In this document: positions 38,278 through 46,429 of the stretch, one piece after another
Position numbering within the stretch: the first letter of the stretch is position 1
Layout of the letters: the number at the start of each line of letters is the position of its first letter
Source of the DNA: Verrucomicrobiia bacterium
GTDB lineage: Bacteria; Verrucomicrobiota; Verrucomicrobiia; Verrucomicrobiales; Akkermansiaceae
DNA: 64,000 bases
Direction: 5' to 3'
Assembly (NCBI GenBank): GCA_030431475.1
Contig: JAUIJD010000027.1
Location: 1 to 64,000, forward strand
The notes under the pieces: model-generated
Databases searched by the model: none
What the model saw: the letters and a program-made list of their open reading frames with translations, nothing else
What the model was told of the DNA's origin: nothing
Program-made: the position numbers and the translations under genes

Positions 38278-38775
38278 TCACGGATGGCCGTCCACAAGCT
38301 CGGCGAAGTCCCTCCGCATCCGCTCCAGCTTCGGCTCGATGTAGGTCCGGCAGAACGGCCGCGAGGGGTCGCGCCGGTAGTAGTCGCGGATCGCCTCGCG
38401 GGACTCGCGGAACGAGCCGAATGGCAGCACCCGCGTGACCGGCGGCCGGGGCAGACCGGCTCCCAGTTCTTCGAGGATCGCCCGCAGTCGATCGGCCTGA
38501 TCGTCATCCCCGGCATAGACCGCGCTGCGGTAGCGGTCGCGCATCGAATGATCCGACAGGCTCGCATGCGTGTGCAGGTGCAGCTCCACCAGTTCCGCCT
38601 CGCCCACGACGCCGGGGTCGAAGTGGATGATGACACCCTCCGATTCTCCCGGCAGCTGCGGCGTCGAAATCCAGCCCTGCTCCACCCGGATGACTCCTTT
38701 CACCAACTGGAACACCGCCTCGGTGCACCAGTGACAGCCACCGCCGAGCGCCAGTCGGGCAGACGCCGCGCTCAT
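38278..38775 (-). CDS. peptide-methionine (S)-S-oxide reductase (MsrA-like)
   Basis: A 165-residue MsrA-type enzyme that reduces methionine-S-sulfoxide in proteins. The active-site loop is GGGCHWCTEAVF (Cys14 catalytic, Cys17 nearby). Classical MsrA has GCFW at this place, and the Phe contributes to the substrate pocket; here it is His. Conserved features such as 'HTHASLSDHSMRDRYRSAVY' in modified form and 'PFCRTYIEPKLERM' near the C-terminus support the family. The ATG at 38775 overlaps the upstream stop (ATGA), so it is coupled to the zinc-ribbon membrane protein gene. The His variant is known in a subgroup and may alter substrate preference. Confidence 0.8.
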   Translation of the reverse strand: MSAASARLALGGGCHWCTEAVFQLVKGVIRVEQGWISTPQLPGESEGVIIHFDPGVVGEAELVELHLHTHASLSDHSMRDRYRSAVYAGDDDQADRLRAILEELGAGLPRPPVTRVLPFGSFRESREAIRDYYRRDPSRPFCRTYIEPKLERMRRDFAELVDGHP

Positions 38776-39470
38776 CGCCCGTGTTCCCCCTCGACCGGGA
38801 CGTCGTCGATGCCCAGGTGCTTCTCCAGCTGCTGCTCGATGAACAAGGCCTGGTCGGCATCGTCGAGACCCTTCACGAGCGTCTCGCGGCGGTTGCCCTC
38901 GAGCACGACCTCGACCCCGTAGCGCGCCGAACTGCCGTTCTTCCCGTGGGTCACCTTCTCGGTGCAGTAGAGCTGGCGGACGACCCCTCGCTCGAGGTCC
39001 TGGTTGCCGCGCCACGGCAGCGGCCCGCTCCGCACCTGCAGCCACTCGTGGCTCGCCCGGATCACCGTCGAATTGAGAAACATCGCCGCCACCCAGTAGA
39101 TCAACCACAGGCCGACCCCGGTGTGGATCAGCCCGAAGAGCGACATGAACCACATCCCGCTGCTGAGCGCGACGCCGTGCCAGACGACGAGGAAGCCGTT
39201 CCAGAAAATGGCGAACACCAGCATGAAGAAAGCGGCCGGACTGAACCAGCGGCGGGTGATCGTGATCGCGTCCCCATCCCGATCGACGACGAAGCGCTTC
39301 GGCAGCGCGACGTCGGGCCGCGGAATGGACTTCGGCTCCGCGACCGAGGCCGGCAACGCGAACAGCGCGTTGCAATGCGGACACCGCGCCGCCGCAAGCT
39401 GGGGAGAGATGCTCTCCGGAGAAAGCGGCGAGCCGCAGTTGCGGCACTTGAGCTCGACGAGCGCGTCCAT
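38772..39470 (-). CDS. zinc-ribbon membrane protein, unknown function
   Basis: A 232-residue protein. The ATG at 39470 starts directly before an N-terminal zinc ribbon ('LKCRNCGSPL' then 'ARCPHCNALF'). After a linker come two adjacent membrane helices (about residues 85-110 and 115-140), then a cytoplasmic C-terminal part with strands like 'YGVEVVLEGNRRETLVKGL'. This layout is common in small bacterial proteins of unknown function, where the C-terminal part often resembles a PH-like domain. The stop overlaps the msrA start (ATGA). Confidence 0.65.
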   Translation of the reverse strand: MDALVELKCRNCGSPLSPESISPQLAAARCPHCNALFALPASVAEPKSIPRPDVALPKRFVVDRDGDAITITRRWFSPAAFFMLVFAIFWNGFLVVWHGVALSSGMWFMSLFGLIHTGVGLWLIYWVAAMFLNSTVIRASHEWLQVRSGPLPWRGNQDLERGVVRQLYCTEKVTHGKNGSSARYGVEVVLEGNRRETLVKGLDDADQALFIEQQLEKHLGIDDVPVEGEHGR

Positions 39471-39624
39471 GGGGCGGCGGCAGCATCGCAAACACGCCAC
39501 CCGGATCCAGTGCGATCTTTCGAGCCGGGGCGGAGTGGCGCTTTCCCCAAGCGCCATGCGCCGGGCGGTAGGCTTTCGAGCCTCCCCGACCCCGAGGCGG
39601 CCGGAGCCCGCCCACCCGGCTCAT

Positions 39625-39641
39625 GGCTCCTGCAAGGAGCC
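39625..39641. other. REP-like hairpin downstream of the GH13 gene
   Basis: Perfect hairpin GGCTCCT-GCA-AGGAGCC, 5 bp beyond the stop of the minus-strand amylosucrase-like gene. Neighbouring TGTAGGAGTGGCTCCTTGCA (minus strand) resembles REP sequences of other GC-rich bacteria. There is no T-tract, so termination there would be weak. Confidence 0.5.
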
Positions 39642-39645
39642 ACTC

Positions 39646-41589
39646 CTACAGGATCGCCATGAACTGGAGCGGCTCGAGGACGAGCTTCTCGGTCGCGACG
39701 ATGGACTGGCCCGCCACCAGGTCGGTGAAGGTCTTGCGCAGGCCAAGCTGGCGCAGCCGGGTGGCGGACACCTCCTCCGGGTGGTCGTTGAAGTTCGCCA
39801 GGCACAGGATGCTCTGGCCGTCGTGGACGCGGAAGTAGCCGAAGACGTGGTGGTTGCCGACGTCGACAAACTCGGTGAGCGTCTCGTGGAAGGCCTGGTT
39901 GTTCTTCCGGATCTGCGACAGCTTGAGCATCCCGTGGAAGAGCTTGCCCTCGACCGTCTCGGGCTCCTTGCGCCGCTCGGCCCGGTCCCAGTCGAAGGGC
40001 GGACGGTGCAGCCAGCGGTCGTCGCCGGCCTTCTCCGGGTCGTTCTCGAAGTCGTAGTCGTTGGCGAGGCCGATCTCGTCGCCGAGGTAGATGAGCGGGA
40101 TGCCGCCCATGGTGAAGATGATGCCGTAGAGCAGCAAGATACGGCGAACGGCGTACTCGATCTGGTGCTCGTCACCCTCGTAGAGCGCCTTCTCCAGCCC
40201 GCACAACGAGGCCGTCGTCCCGCAGATCCGCGCGTCGCCGGTCACCGGGTTGTGCTGGAACAGCCGGCCGCGCGAGAAACTGGCGTCGTGCTCGCCGGTG
40301 AAGAAGCGGTTGAGGAACCAGCGGTGATCGTGCGGCTGGATCCCGATCTCCCACAGGTCCCGGTCTTCGAAACCCCAGCCGATGTCGTCGTGGCAGCGCA
40401 GGTAGTTGACCCACGAGCACCCGTGCGGCAGCTCGAAGCGCTTCGGCAGGGAGTGGAGCATCAGCGACGCGTTGCGCGAGGCGATCGAGTTCCAAAGCTG
40501 CACCATCAGCGGCGGGTTGTAGGAAAGGTGGCACTCGTCCTCGGAGACGTACTTCTTGATCTCGTCGGGCGCGACGATGGCCTCGGACTTGAACACCAGC
40601 GCCGGCGCTGCGATGCGGGCGACGCAGTTGAAGGCACGGATCAGCATGTGGGCCTGCTCGAGGTTCTCGCAGTTGGTTCCCATCTCCTTCCAAAGGAACG
40701 GCACGGCATCCATCCGCAGCATCTCGACCCCGGCATTGGCCAGGTAGAGCATCTCGCCCGCCATCGCGTTGAAGACGTCCGGGTTGCGGTAGTTCAGGTC
40801 CCACTGGAAGTTGTTGAAGGTCGTCCACACCCACTTCCCGAGCGCCGTCCGGTAGGTGAAGGACCCCGGGTGGGCATCGGGAAAGATCGGCCGCAGCGTC
40901 CGCTCGAAGGCGTCCGGCTCGGTGCGGTCCGGGTACATCCAGTAGAACTTCTCGTATTCCTCGTCCCCGGCGCGGGCCTTCATCGCCCACTCGTGCTCGT
41001 CGGAGGTGTGGTTGAAGACAAAGTCGAGCACCAGGCTGATCCCCTGCTGCCGCAGCTCGGCCGACAACTCGCGCAGCTCGTCCATCGTGCCCAGCTCGGG
41101 GTCGACCTCGCGGTAGCTGCTGATCGCGTAGCCGCCGTCGTCGTCGCCGTCGGGACTGCGGAAAAGCGGCATCAGGTGCAGGTAGGTGATGCCCAGCTCC
41201 TTGAGGTAGCCGATCTTGTCGCGCACGCCCTCGAGGTCGCCGGCGAAGAGGTCGACGTAGGCCATCGCGCCGACCACGCGGTTCGACTGATACCAGTGCG
41301 GATGGCCCTCGCGGATCGCATCGAGGCTCTTGAGATCGGTGTCGCGCTCAAGCCAGGACTCGGCGCAGGTGCGCAGGATCTGCTCGACGTGGTAGAAGAA
41401 GTCGTAGCTCGGTCCGTAGACGTGCCACAGCAGGTCGAAAAGCACCGGAAAGTGCTGCTCGAGCCGCTCCTCGAACACCGCCCACTCGGCGCCCTCGATC
41501 TCCGTCGGAAAGCTCTTCCGCAGGCGCGGCAGCACGCGTTGAAGCGAAAGACGGCTTTCGTGAATGGTCGGGGGCAGCGTGGTATCCAT
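39646..41589 (-). CDS. amylosucrase-like glycoside hydrolase (GH13_4)
   Basis: A 647-residue cytoplasmic enzyme of the GH13 alpha-amylase superfamily. Its N-terminal helical region and the segment 'YVDLFAGDLEGVRDKIGYL' are typical of amylosucrase, which transfers glucose from sucrose onto alpha-1,4-glucan and frees fructose. Catalytic acids of the barrel are visible: nucleophile Asp in 'MLRMDAVPF', acid/base Glu in 'VFKSEAIVAP' and third Asp in 'LRCHDDIGW'. 'DFVFNHTSDEHEW' is conserved region I. The ATG at 41589 is used (a GTG 16 codons earlier is possible). Sucrose hydrolase activity is an alternative. It stands alone, without transporter or fructokinase. Confidence 0.85.
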   Translation of the reverse strand: MDTTLPPTIHESRLSLQRVLPRLRKSFPTEIEGAEWAVFEERLEQHFPVLFDLLWHVYGPSYDFFYHVEQILRTCAESWLERDTDLKSLDAIREGHPHWYQSNRVVGAMAYVDLFAGDLEGVRDKIGYLKELGITYLHLMPLFRSPDGDDDGGYAISSYREVDPELGTMDELRELSAELRQQGISLVLDFVFNHTSDEHEWAMKARAGDEEYEKFYWMYPDRTEPDAFERTLRPIFPDAHPGSFTYRTALGKWVWTTFNNFQWDLNYRNPDVFNAMAGEMLYLANAGVEMLRMDAVPFLWKEMGTNCENLEQAHMLIRAFNCVARIAAPALVFKSEAIVAPDEIKKYVSEDECHLSYNPPLMVQLWNSIASRNASLMLHSLPKRFELPHGCSWVNYLRCHDDIGWGFEDRDLWEIGIQPHDHRWFLNRFFTGEHDASFSRGRLFQHNPVTGDARICGTTASLCGLEKALYEGDEHQIEYAVRRILLLYGIIFTMGGIPLIYLGDEIGLANDYDFENDPEKAGDDRWLHRPPFDWDRAERRKEPETVEGKLFHGMLKLSQIRKNNQAFHETLTEFVDVGNHHVFGYFRVHDGQSILCLANFNDHPEEVSATRLRQLGLRKTFTDLVAGQSIVATEKLVLEPLQFMAIL

Positions 41590-41904
41590 CGTATCTATCA
41601 GGCCGGGCACGGGCTGGTCCCGCAAACTCCATGCCACGTCCGCGAGGTCAACGGTTCATTTTGGAGAGCGGGCTCCGGAGACGATCCCGACGGGGAACCG
41701 CAGGGGACCGCGTGGCTCCCGCCGCGCACGCCTCTCCAGGTCGTTCCGCGACTCCGTCAAACATCCGCACCCCTTTCCGGTCGGCACCACCCGGTGGAAG
41801 AATGCCGACACCGGGCGTTGGACCCGACAGGACCCGCGGGAAGTTCGTGAACAGGACTGCGCGAGTGGGCTCGCGCGGTCCGTCCCCGGATGTCATCCTG
41901 CCGC
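41590..41904. other. 315-bp intergenic region with repeat and hairpin
   Basis: No gene is supported. It holds the 21-bp dispersed repeat core at 41708-41728, the GH13 promoter region on the left, and at 41854-41881 a 12-bp stem hairpin (GGACTGCGCGAG-TGGG-CTCGCGCGGTCC). That hairpin lies 23 bp past the stop of the RNase H-fold gene and shares its outer bases (GGACCGCG...GCGCA) with the dispersed repeat, as a degenerate inverted partner. It could act as a terminator, but no T-tract follows. Confidence 0.55.
41708..41728. repeat. dispersed GC-rich 21-bp repeat, exact copy
   Basis: CCGCGTGGCTCCCGCCGCGC plus A, identical to both arms of the element at 32952-33104. A degenerate inverted partner lies at 41854-41881, giving an element of about 175 bp, similar in size to the other one. 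Confidence 0.7.
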
Positions 41905-42468
41905 TCACCCCCACGCCACCTCGACCTCCTGCATGTGGCCGGCGCGGTCGGGATACTTCAGGCGTCCGTGCTCGACGGCATACTCGTGGACGCACTTGGT
42001 CACCTTCACGTCGTAGGCGCAGTACTCGGCGATCTTCATCAGGGGCTCGAGATCGCCGGTCTTCTTGTGCTGCTGCCACCACTTGAGCGCGTCGAGACCG
42101 TCGGCCGTCTTGCCCTCGCCGCCGAGCGAACCCTTCGCGGCCGCGTCGAGCTTGAGCCGGAAACCGAGGATCTCCTGGAGCTCGAGCATCATGTCGAGGT
42201 TCACCGTCTGGCTCGGCAGATCGACGATGGTGTAGGCCTGCAGCACGGGGTAGTCGAACTCGACATGGTTCCAGCCGACCACCAGGTCGGCCTTGAGCAG
42301 CTGGTCGATCAGGCCGTCGACCTCGTCCTCGCCGTAGATCCGGTACTCGCCGTCGCCGGTGCTGTAGGTCACCCCCACCGACATTCCGAGCTTGTCCTTG
42401 GCGCGGCCGACATCCGTCAGGCTGCGCTGCGTTTCCAGGTCGAAGTAGACGATGTTCCTGCCGGCCAC
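41905..42468 (-). CDS. ribonuclease H-fold (DnaQ-like) exonuclease domain protein
   Basis: A 187-residue protein from a GTG start. It has the three motifs of DEDD exonucleases: Exo I 'YFDLETQ' (Asp10, Glu12), Exo II 'VVGWNHVEFDYPVL' (Asp in the middle) and Exo III 'YCAYDVKVTKCVHEY', where Asp follows Tyr. The order and 'WNHVEFDYP' pattern fit the YprB-like RNase H domain often found alone or fused to a helicase. The substrate (single-stranded DNA or RNA) is unknown. It is downstream of the LolC/E-like permease gene by 62 bp. Confidence 0.75.
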   Translation of the reverse strand: MAGRNIVYFDLETQRSLTDVGRAKDKLGMSVGVTYSTGDGEYRIYGEDEVDGLIDQLLKADLVVGWNHVEFDYPVLQAYTIVDLPSQTVNLDMMLELQEILGFRLKLDAAAKGSLGGEGKTADGLDALKWWQQHKKTGDLEPLMKIAEYCAYDVKVTKCVHEYAVEHGRLKYPDRAGHMQEVEVAWG

Positions 42469-42530
42469 GGCGCGAGCCTAAGGGCCCTCCCTTTCCACTG
42501 AGAAGCGCCAAGTCGGAAATCCCGGCCGGA

Positions 42531-44150
42531 TCAGAGGTTGCGCAGCGACTTCGCCGCGTCGCTGCTTGCGGCGAACCACGCCGGGAGGAAGGCCGCCCCG
42601 GCGCAGAGCAGGAAGGAGAGCACCCCGATCACCGCGATCTCGACCGGATTGACGTGGGCCGGCAGCACCGTGAAGCCGTTGAACGAAGCCGGGAAGGGAT
42701 CGAAGCCGAATCCACGCATGAAGCGCTGGATGCCCTCGCGGAAGGCGATCACCAGCAGGCCGAGGCCGATCCCGATGACCGCCCCGGCAAAGCCGAGGAT
42801 CGCGCCCTGGTAGACGAAGACCCTCACGATCTGCCCGGGGGCCGCGCCGAGTGCCTTCATCACGCCGATCTCCCGGCGTTTCTGGATGGTCACGGTGAAC
42901 ATCACCGCGGTCATGGAGAAGGCCGAGACCAGAATGATGAAGGACAACGCGAAGTACATCATCACCCGCTGCTGCTCGATCAGTCGCGAGAAGTCGGCCA
43001 GTTCCTCGATCCAGGTCACCGGGTACCAGCCGTCCTCCAGCTCACCGCGGATCTTCTCCGCCATCAACCCGGCCTGGTAGGGATCGTCGAGGCGCACCGC
43101 CACGCCCTGCACCATGTCGTCCAGCCCGGCCAGCTCCTGGCCGAGATGGAGCGGCACGAACACATCCGGGGTCAGCGCCATCTGCGACGACTGGTAGACG
43201 CCGATGATGAGGGCCTCCTTCGGCAACACGAACTCCTCGATCCCCTGGAGCACCTCCAGGTCCATCTCCTTGACGTCGGTCGTTTCGAGCTCGTCGAGGA
43301 TGCGCTCCAGCTCCTCGGGCGCGTCCGGTCCGAGACCCTGCACCTCGCGCTCCTCGTCGTCCGCCGCGGCCGCGAGAAGGGTGATGGCCTGATAGACGAT
43401 CTCGGCCTCGCGCTCGCGGATGTCGGCCTCGAGGATCTTGGTCAGGGGGAGATAGACCGCGTTCCAGTCGGCGGTCGAAAGCTCGGACTTCCCGTCATGC
43501 TTCCGCCATCCTTTCGACGCCCGCTCGCGGACCGTCTCCAGCTCCTGCTTGAAGCGCTCGCGGGCCGGCGGCTGCTTGGTCGTCTCGTAGGCGGCCTCCA
43601 CCTGCTCGAAGTTGCGAAGCGTGAGCAGCTTGATCGTGTCGCCGACGCCGGCACCGAAGGATCGCGCCACCTTCGACGAGATGACCACGCGGTCGTCGAG
43701 ACCCATGTCCGACGAACTGTCCGGGTGGTGCTCCAGGTCGAGCATTGCCCGCACGCCCTCCACCTCGTTCGGGTTGGCCGTGTCGATCGCGCGGAACGTT
43801 CCCGCCGAGCGATAGCCCGCGATGTCGATCAGCATGCTGTCCTGAATGAACGGCCCCGCTTCCGCCACCCCGTCCATCGCGGCGATCCGCTCGGCCGTCC
43901 GGCGCCAATCGGCCACCGGTTCGCGGAAGCCGCCGTAGGGCACGTAGTCGAGCCGGACGTGCGGGATGAACCCGAGCAGGCGACCCTTCACCTCGCGCTC
44001 GAGGCCGGAGTAGACGGACATCACCACCACCAGCACCAGCACCCCGAACATCACCCCCATCACGGAAATGAGCGCCACCGCCGAGAGCAGTGCCCGGCGC
44101 GGATTCATGTAGCGCCAGGCAAGCATCAGGCTGAAGGAACGTCGGGCCAT
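42531..44150 (-). CDS. FtsX-like ABC transporter permease (LolC/LolE type)
   Basis: A 539-residue inner membrane protein with the LolC/E architecture. It has an N-terminal helix after 'LAWRYMNPRRALLSAVALISVMGVMFG', a long periplasmic domain (about residues 50-390), and three C-terminal helices ('YFALSFIILVSAFSMTAVMF', 'GAILGFAGAVIGIGLGLLVI', 'IAVIGVLSFLLCAGAAFLP'). LolC/E take lipoproteins from the inner membrane and hand them to LolA. It is longer than the ~400-residue family norm because of an enlarged periplasmic domain rich in charged helices. The partner ATPase (LolD) is not adjacent, so this may be an orphan permease or another MacB-like exporter. Confidence 0.85.
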   Translation of the reverse strand: MARRSFSLMLAWRYMNPRRALLSAVALISVMGVMFGVLVLVVVMSVYSGLEREVKGRLLGFIPHVRLDYVPYGGFREPVADWRRTAERIAAMDGVAEAGPFIQDSMLIDIAGYRSAGTFRAIDTANPNEVEGVRAMLDLEHHPDSSSDMGLDDRVVISSKVARSFGAGVGDTIKLLTLRNFEQVEAAYETTKQPPARERFKQELETVRERASKGWRKHDGKSELSTADWNAVYLPLTKILEADIREREAEIVYQAITLLAAAADDEEREVQGLGPDAPEELERILDELETTDVKEMDLEVLQGIEEFVLPKEALIIGVYQSSQMALTPDVFVPLHLGQELAGLDDMVQGVAVRLDDPYQAGLMAEKIRGELEDGWYPVTWIEELADFSRLIEQQRVMMYFALSFIILVSAFSMTAVMFTVTIQKRREIGVMKALGAAPGQIVRVFVYQGAILGFAGAVIGIGLGLLVIAFREGIQRFMRGFGFDPFPASFNGFTVLPAHVNPVEIAVIGVLSFLLCAGAAFLPAWFAASSDAAKSLRNL

Positions 44151-44188
44151 GCCCGTGCCTAGCCGTCCCCCCGCCGCCGCGCAAGCGA

Positions 44189-45166
44189 TCAGCCCTTCAG
44201 ATCGATGCCCTCGGCATGGAGCAGGTGCTGGAGCGCATCTTCCATCGTGCGCCGGACCTGGGCGGTCGTGCGGTGCAGGTAGGCATGGACGAGGGCATCC
44301 GATGGATTCCGGTCCTCACAGGCTTCGCTGTAGGCTTCGAAGGCGGACAGGTTCTTGAGCAACCCGGCCAGGTGCCGCGGGCATTCGCAGTCGACGGGGG
44401 TGGTGATGCTCGAAAGTCTCGCCAACTGGGCGGCATCGAACAGCCGGTCCGGGATCGTTCCCGGATCGGGCAGGTCGCCCGGCCCGGTGAGAGATTCAAG
44501 CTGAAACAAGCACTCCCGGCGCAGCCGGGCCGCGTCCCTGGGCCCGTGCAGCAGCACCAGGTCGGGCGCCCCACCCCGCACCGCCTCCGCCACGTCGCGG
44601 GTGGCGAAACGGTAGGCGATCAGCGTCCGGCGCGCTCCGCATCGACGAGCCAGCTCGCGGGCATCGTCGAGGGTTTCGGAGAAGAGAGTGTCGGTCTCAA
44701 CCAGCAGCAGCTCGGCCCCGGGCGTCGCCGGAGAGGCCAATGCTTCATCCAGCCGCGCGAATGGGCAGCTCCACTCGAAGCCGAGAGCGTCGCCTTCGCC
44801 GAGCAGGGCCTCGCCCGACGGGCTGACGGCGAGCACGCGGCCCGACCGCCCGGCATCGAGCCTCCCGCCGGAGCCGGCCTCTTCCTCGGCCAGCTCGCGA
44901 AGGCGCTCCACCGGATGAGAGGCGATGCGGCTGATCGGGTGGCCGGCATCACTGAGCTGCCTCATCAGCGCCAACCGCTCCAGATCCTCACGCGAGTAGA
45001 GACGACGGCGAGTCTCCGACCGCTTTGGTTCGACCGCGCCGTAGCGCTTCTCCCACATCCGGATTCGCGCCGCGGTCAGTCCGGTACGCGCCACCGCGGT
45101 CGCCGTCCCAAACAGCTCCCCGTCGTCGCCGGATTCCCTCTCGCGCTCACTCATGAGCGCCAGCAT
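44189..45166 (-). CDS. MerR family transcriptional regulator
   Basis: A 325-residue protein. The ATG at 45166 is preferred because a good ribosome-binding site (GAGGAAAGGA) precedes it. The first ~85 residues form a MerR winged helix: 'TAVARTGLTAARIRMWEKRYG', 'PKRSETRRRLYSREDLERL' and 'HPISRIASHP'. The rest (about 240 residues) is a large ligand domain, resembling in size and helix pattern the CarH/LitR group, but the cobalamin-binding DxHxxG motif is absent. The gene is divergent from a sigma-70 gene with a 13-bp inverted repeat between them. Inference: it controls itself and the sigma factor. Confidence 0.8.
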   Translation of the reverse strand: MLALMSERERESGDDGELFGTATAVARTGLTAARIRMWEKRYGAVEPKRSETRRRLYSREDLERLALMRQLSDAGHPISRIASHPVERLRELAEEEAGSGGRLDAGRSGRVLAVSPSGEALLGEGDALGFEWSCPFARLDEALASPATPGAELLLVETDTLFSETLDDARELARRCGARRTLIAYRFATRDVAEAVRGGAPDLVLLHGPRDAARLRRECLFQLESLTGPGDLPDPGTIPDRLFDAAQLARLSSITTPVDCECPRHLAGLLKNLSAFEAYSEACEDRNPSDALVHAYLHRTTAQVRRTMEDALQHLLHAEGIDLKG

Positions 45167-45191
45167 GCCGTTCCTTTCCTCAAAAGCAAAC

Positions 45192-45245
45192 AAAAAGAGA
45201 ACAATAAAAGGATAGGCGAACATTTTCGGGTCTTGTTCTCTTTTT
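45192..45245. promoter_or_regulatory. candidate operator: 13-bp perfect inverted repeat between MerR and sigma genes
   Basis: AAAAAGAGAACAA (45192-45204) and TTGTTCTCTTTTT (45233-45245) form a perfect 13-bp inverted repeat with a 28-bp spacer. It lies in the 173-bp gap between the divergent MerR start (45166) and sigma start (45340). The region is markedly more AT-rich than its surroundings. The arms also resemble one another as paired operator half-sites for a dimeric regulator. A secondary 6-bp palindrome is at 45281-45300. Confidence 0.65.
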
Positions 45246-45339
45246 GGTTGCAAATTATCGCCCCTCTGTTCTTCTCCTGTTCGTAGAGCGAATGCTACGA
45301 TGTTCGCAAATTGATCAGCAATCTCTCCTACCTACGACC

Positions 45340-46194
45340 ATGTCCTACTCCCAATCGAACGAATCACTGCGGCCCTACTTCAAGGAAATCGCCAAGACGC
45401 CGCTCCTCAGTCCGGACGAGGAGGTGGCGCTGGCTCATCGAGTCATGGCCGGCGACGAAGCCGCCCGCGAGCACATGATCCGCGCCAACCTGCGACTGGT
45501 GGTCAAGATCGCCCAGGACTACACCGGTTACGGGCTGCCGCTCGCCGACCTCATTTCCGAGGGCAACATCGGGCTCACCAAGGCCGTGGAGCGCTTCGAC
45601 CCCGAGAAGGGGGCAAAACTCAGCAGCTACGCGGCGTGGTGGATCAAGCAGTCGATCAAGCGGGCGCTCGCCAATCAGAGCAAGACCGTCCGACTCCCGG
45701 TCCACATGGTGCAGAAGATTGCCCACATGCGCAGCATTTCCCGGCGCATGACCGAGGAACTCGGCCGCGAGCCGACCCGCACCGAGCTCTCCGAGGAAAC
45801 CGGAATTCCCGAGCGCAAGCTCTCCGCGCTGCAGCAGGCGGCGCAGAAGATCGCGTCGCTCGACGCCCCGCTGGCCGATGGCGAAGGGACGACCTTCGGC
45901 GAGGTGATCGGCGACGACAACGCGGTCGATCCGTCCGAGGCCTTGAGCTGGAGCAACTCCGCCGAGCAGCTCGCCGACCTGCTCGAAACCCTCGACCCTC
46001 GCGAAACGAAAATCATCCACGCCCGCTTCGGCCTGAACGGCAAAAAGCCGATGAACTTGGAGGAGATCGGTCGCGACTTCGGGCTCACCCGCGAGCGCAT
46101 CCGTCAGCTTCAGAACAAGGCCCTCGACAAGATGCGCCACGCCCTGCGCCGCAAGGACAATCCCCTGCCCGAGCCCGCCCGCGGTCTCGTCTGA
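45340..46194 (+). CDS. RNA polymerase sigma-70 factor, group 2 (RpoD/RpoS-like)
   Basis: A 284-residue sigma factor. It begins at region 1.2 ('LRPYFKEIAKTPLLSPDEE'), lacks the acidic region 1.1 of primary sigmas, and has full regions 2 ('ANLRLVVKIAQDYTG', 'DLISEGNIGLTKAVERFDP', 'SYAAWWIKQSIKRAL'), 3 ('KIAHMRSISRRMTEELGREPT') and 4 ('NLEEIGRDFGLTRERIRQL'). This is the layout of a non-essential group 2 sigma. It therefore should recognise promoters similar to those of the housekeeping sigma under special conditions. The divergent MerR regulator and shared operator region suggest signal-dependent expression. Confidence 0.92.
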   Translation: MSYSQSNESLRPYFKEIAKTPLLSPDEEVALAHRVMAGDEAAREHMIRANLRLVVKIAQDYTGYGLPLADLISEGNIGLTKAVERFDPEKGAKLSSYAAWWIKQSIKRALANQSKTVRLPVHMVQKIAHMRSISRRMTEELGREPTRTELSEETGIPERKLSALQQAAQKIASLDAPLADGEGTTFGEVIGDDNAVDPSEALSWSNSAEQLADLLETLDPRETKIIHARFGLNGKKPMNLEEIGRDFGLTRERIRQLQNKALDKMRHALRRKDNPLPEPARGLV

Positions 46195-46239
46195 TGCGAG
46201 ATTTCAGGAACTCGCGGACTCTCGCGCCGACTCGGGATG

Positions 46240-46307
46240 AACCACGGAGGTCACGGAATCCACTGAAAATCAGAGTCTAACCCGTGCCTCCAGTGCACCC
46301 CGTGGTT
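46240..46307. repeat. imperfect inverted repeat (AACCACGG type)
   Basis: AACCACGGAGGTCACGG at the left end and CCGTGCCTCCAGTGCACC followed by CCGTGGTT at the right end form an imperfect inverted repeat about 45 bp after the sigma stop. The 'accacggaggtcacgg' type is seen between genes in other Verrucomicrobia (from memory, not searched). The rest of the 235-bp gap to the rlmI-like gene has no supported feature. Confidence 0.5.
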
Positions 46308-46429
46308 CTCCCTTCCATAGGACTTCGTCCAGGGCCGACTCAGCGTTGGTATGAGGATGAAGCGTCGCGCCGCCCCGCGGCCTCCAAGTTGCATCACCGC
46401 GCGATCCGGAGCCGCGCGGTGTTCGGGTG

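Noticed and set aside
44189-45166. B12-dependent light sensor (CarH/LitR) assignment for the MerR protein
   Set aside because: The size and context fit, but the cobalamin-binding DxHxxG motif is not found in the C-terminal domain.
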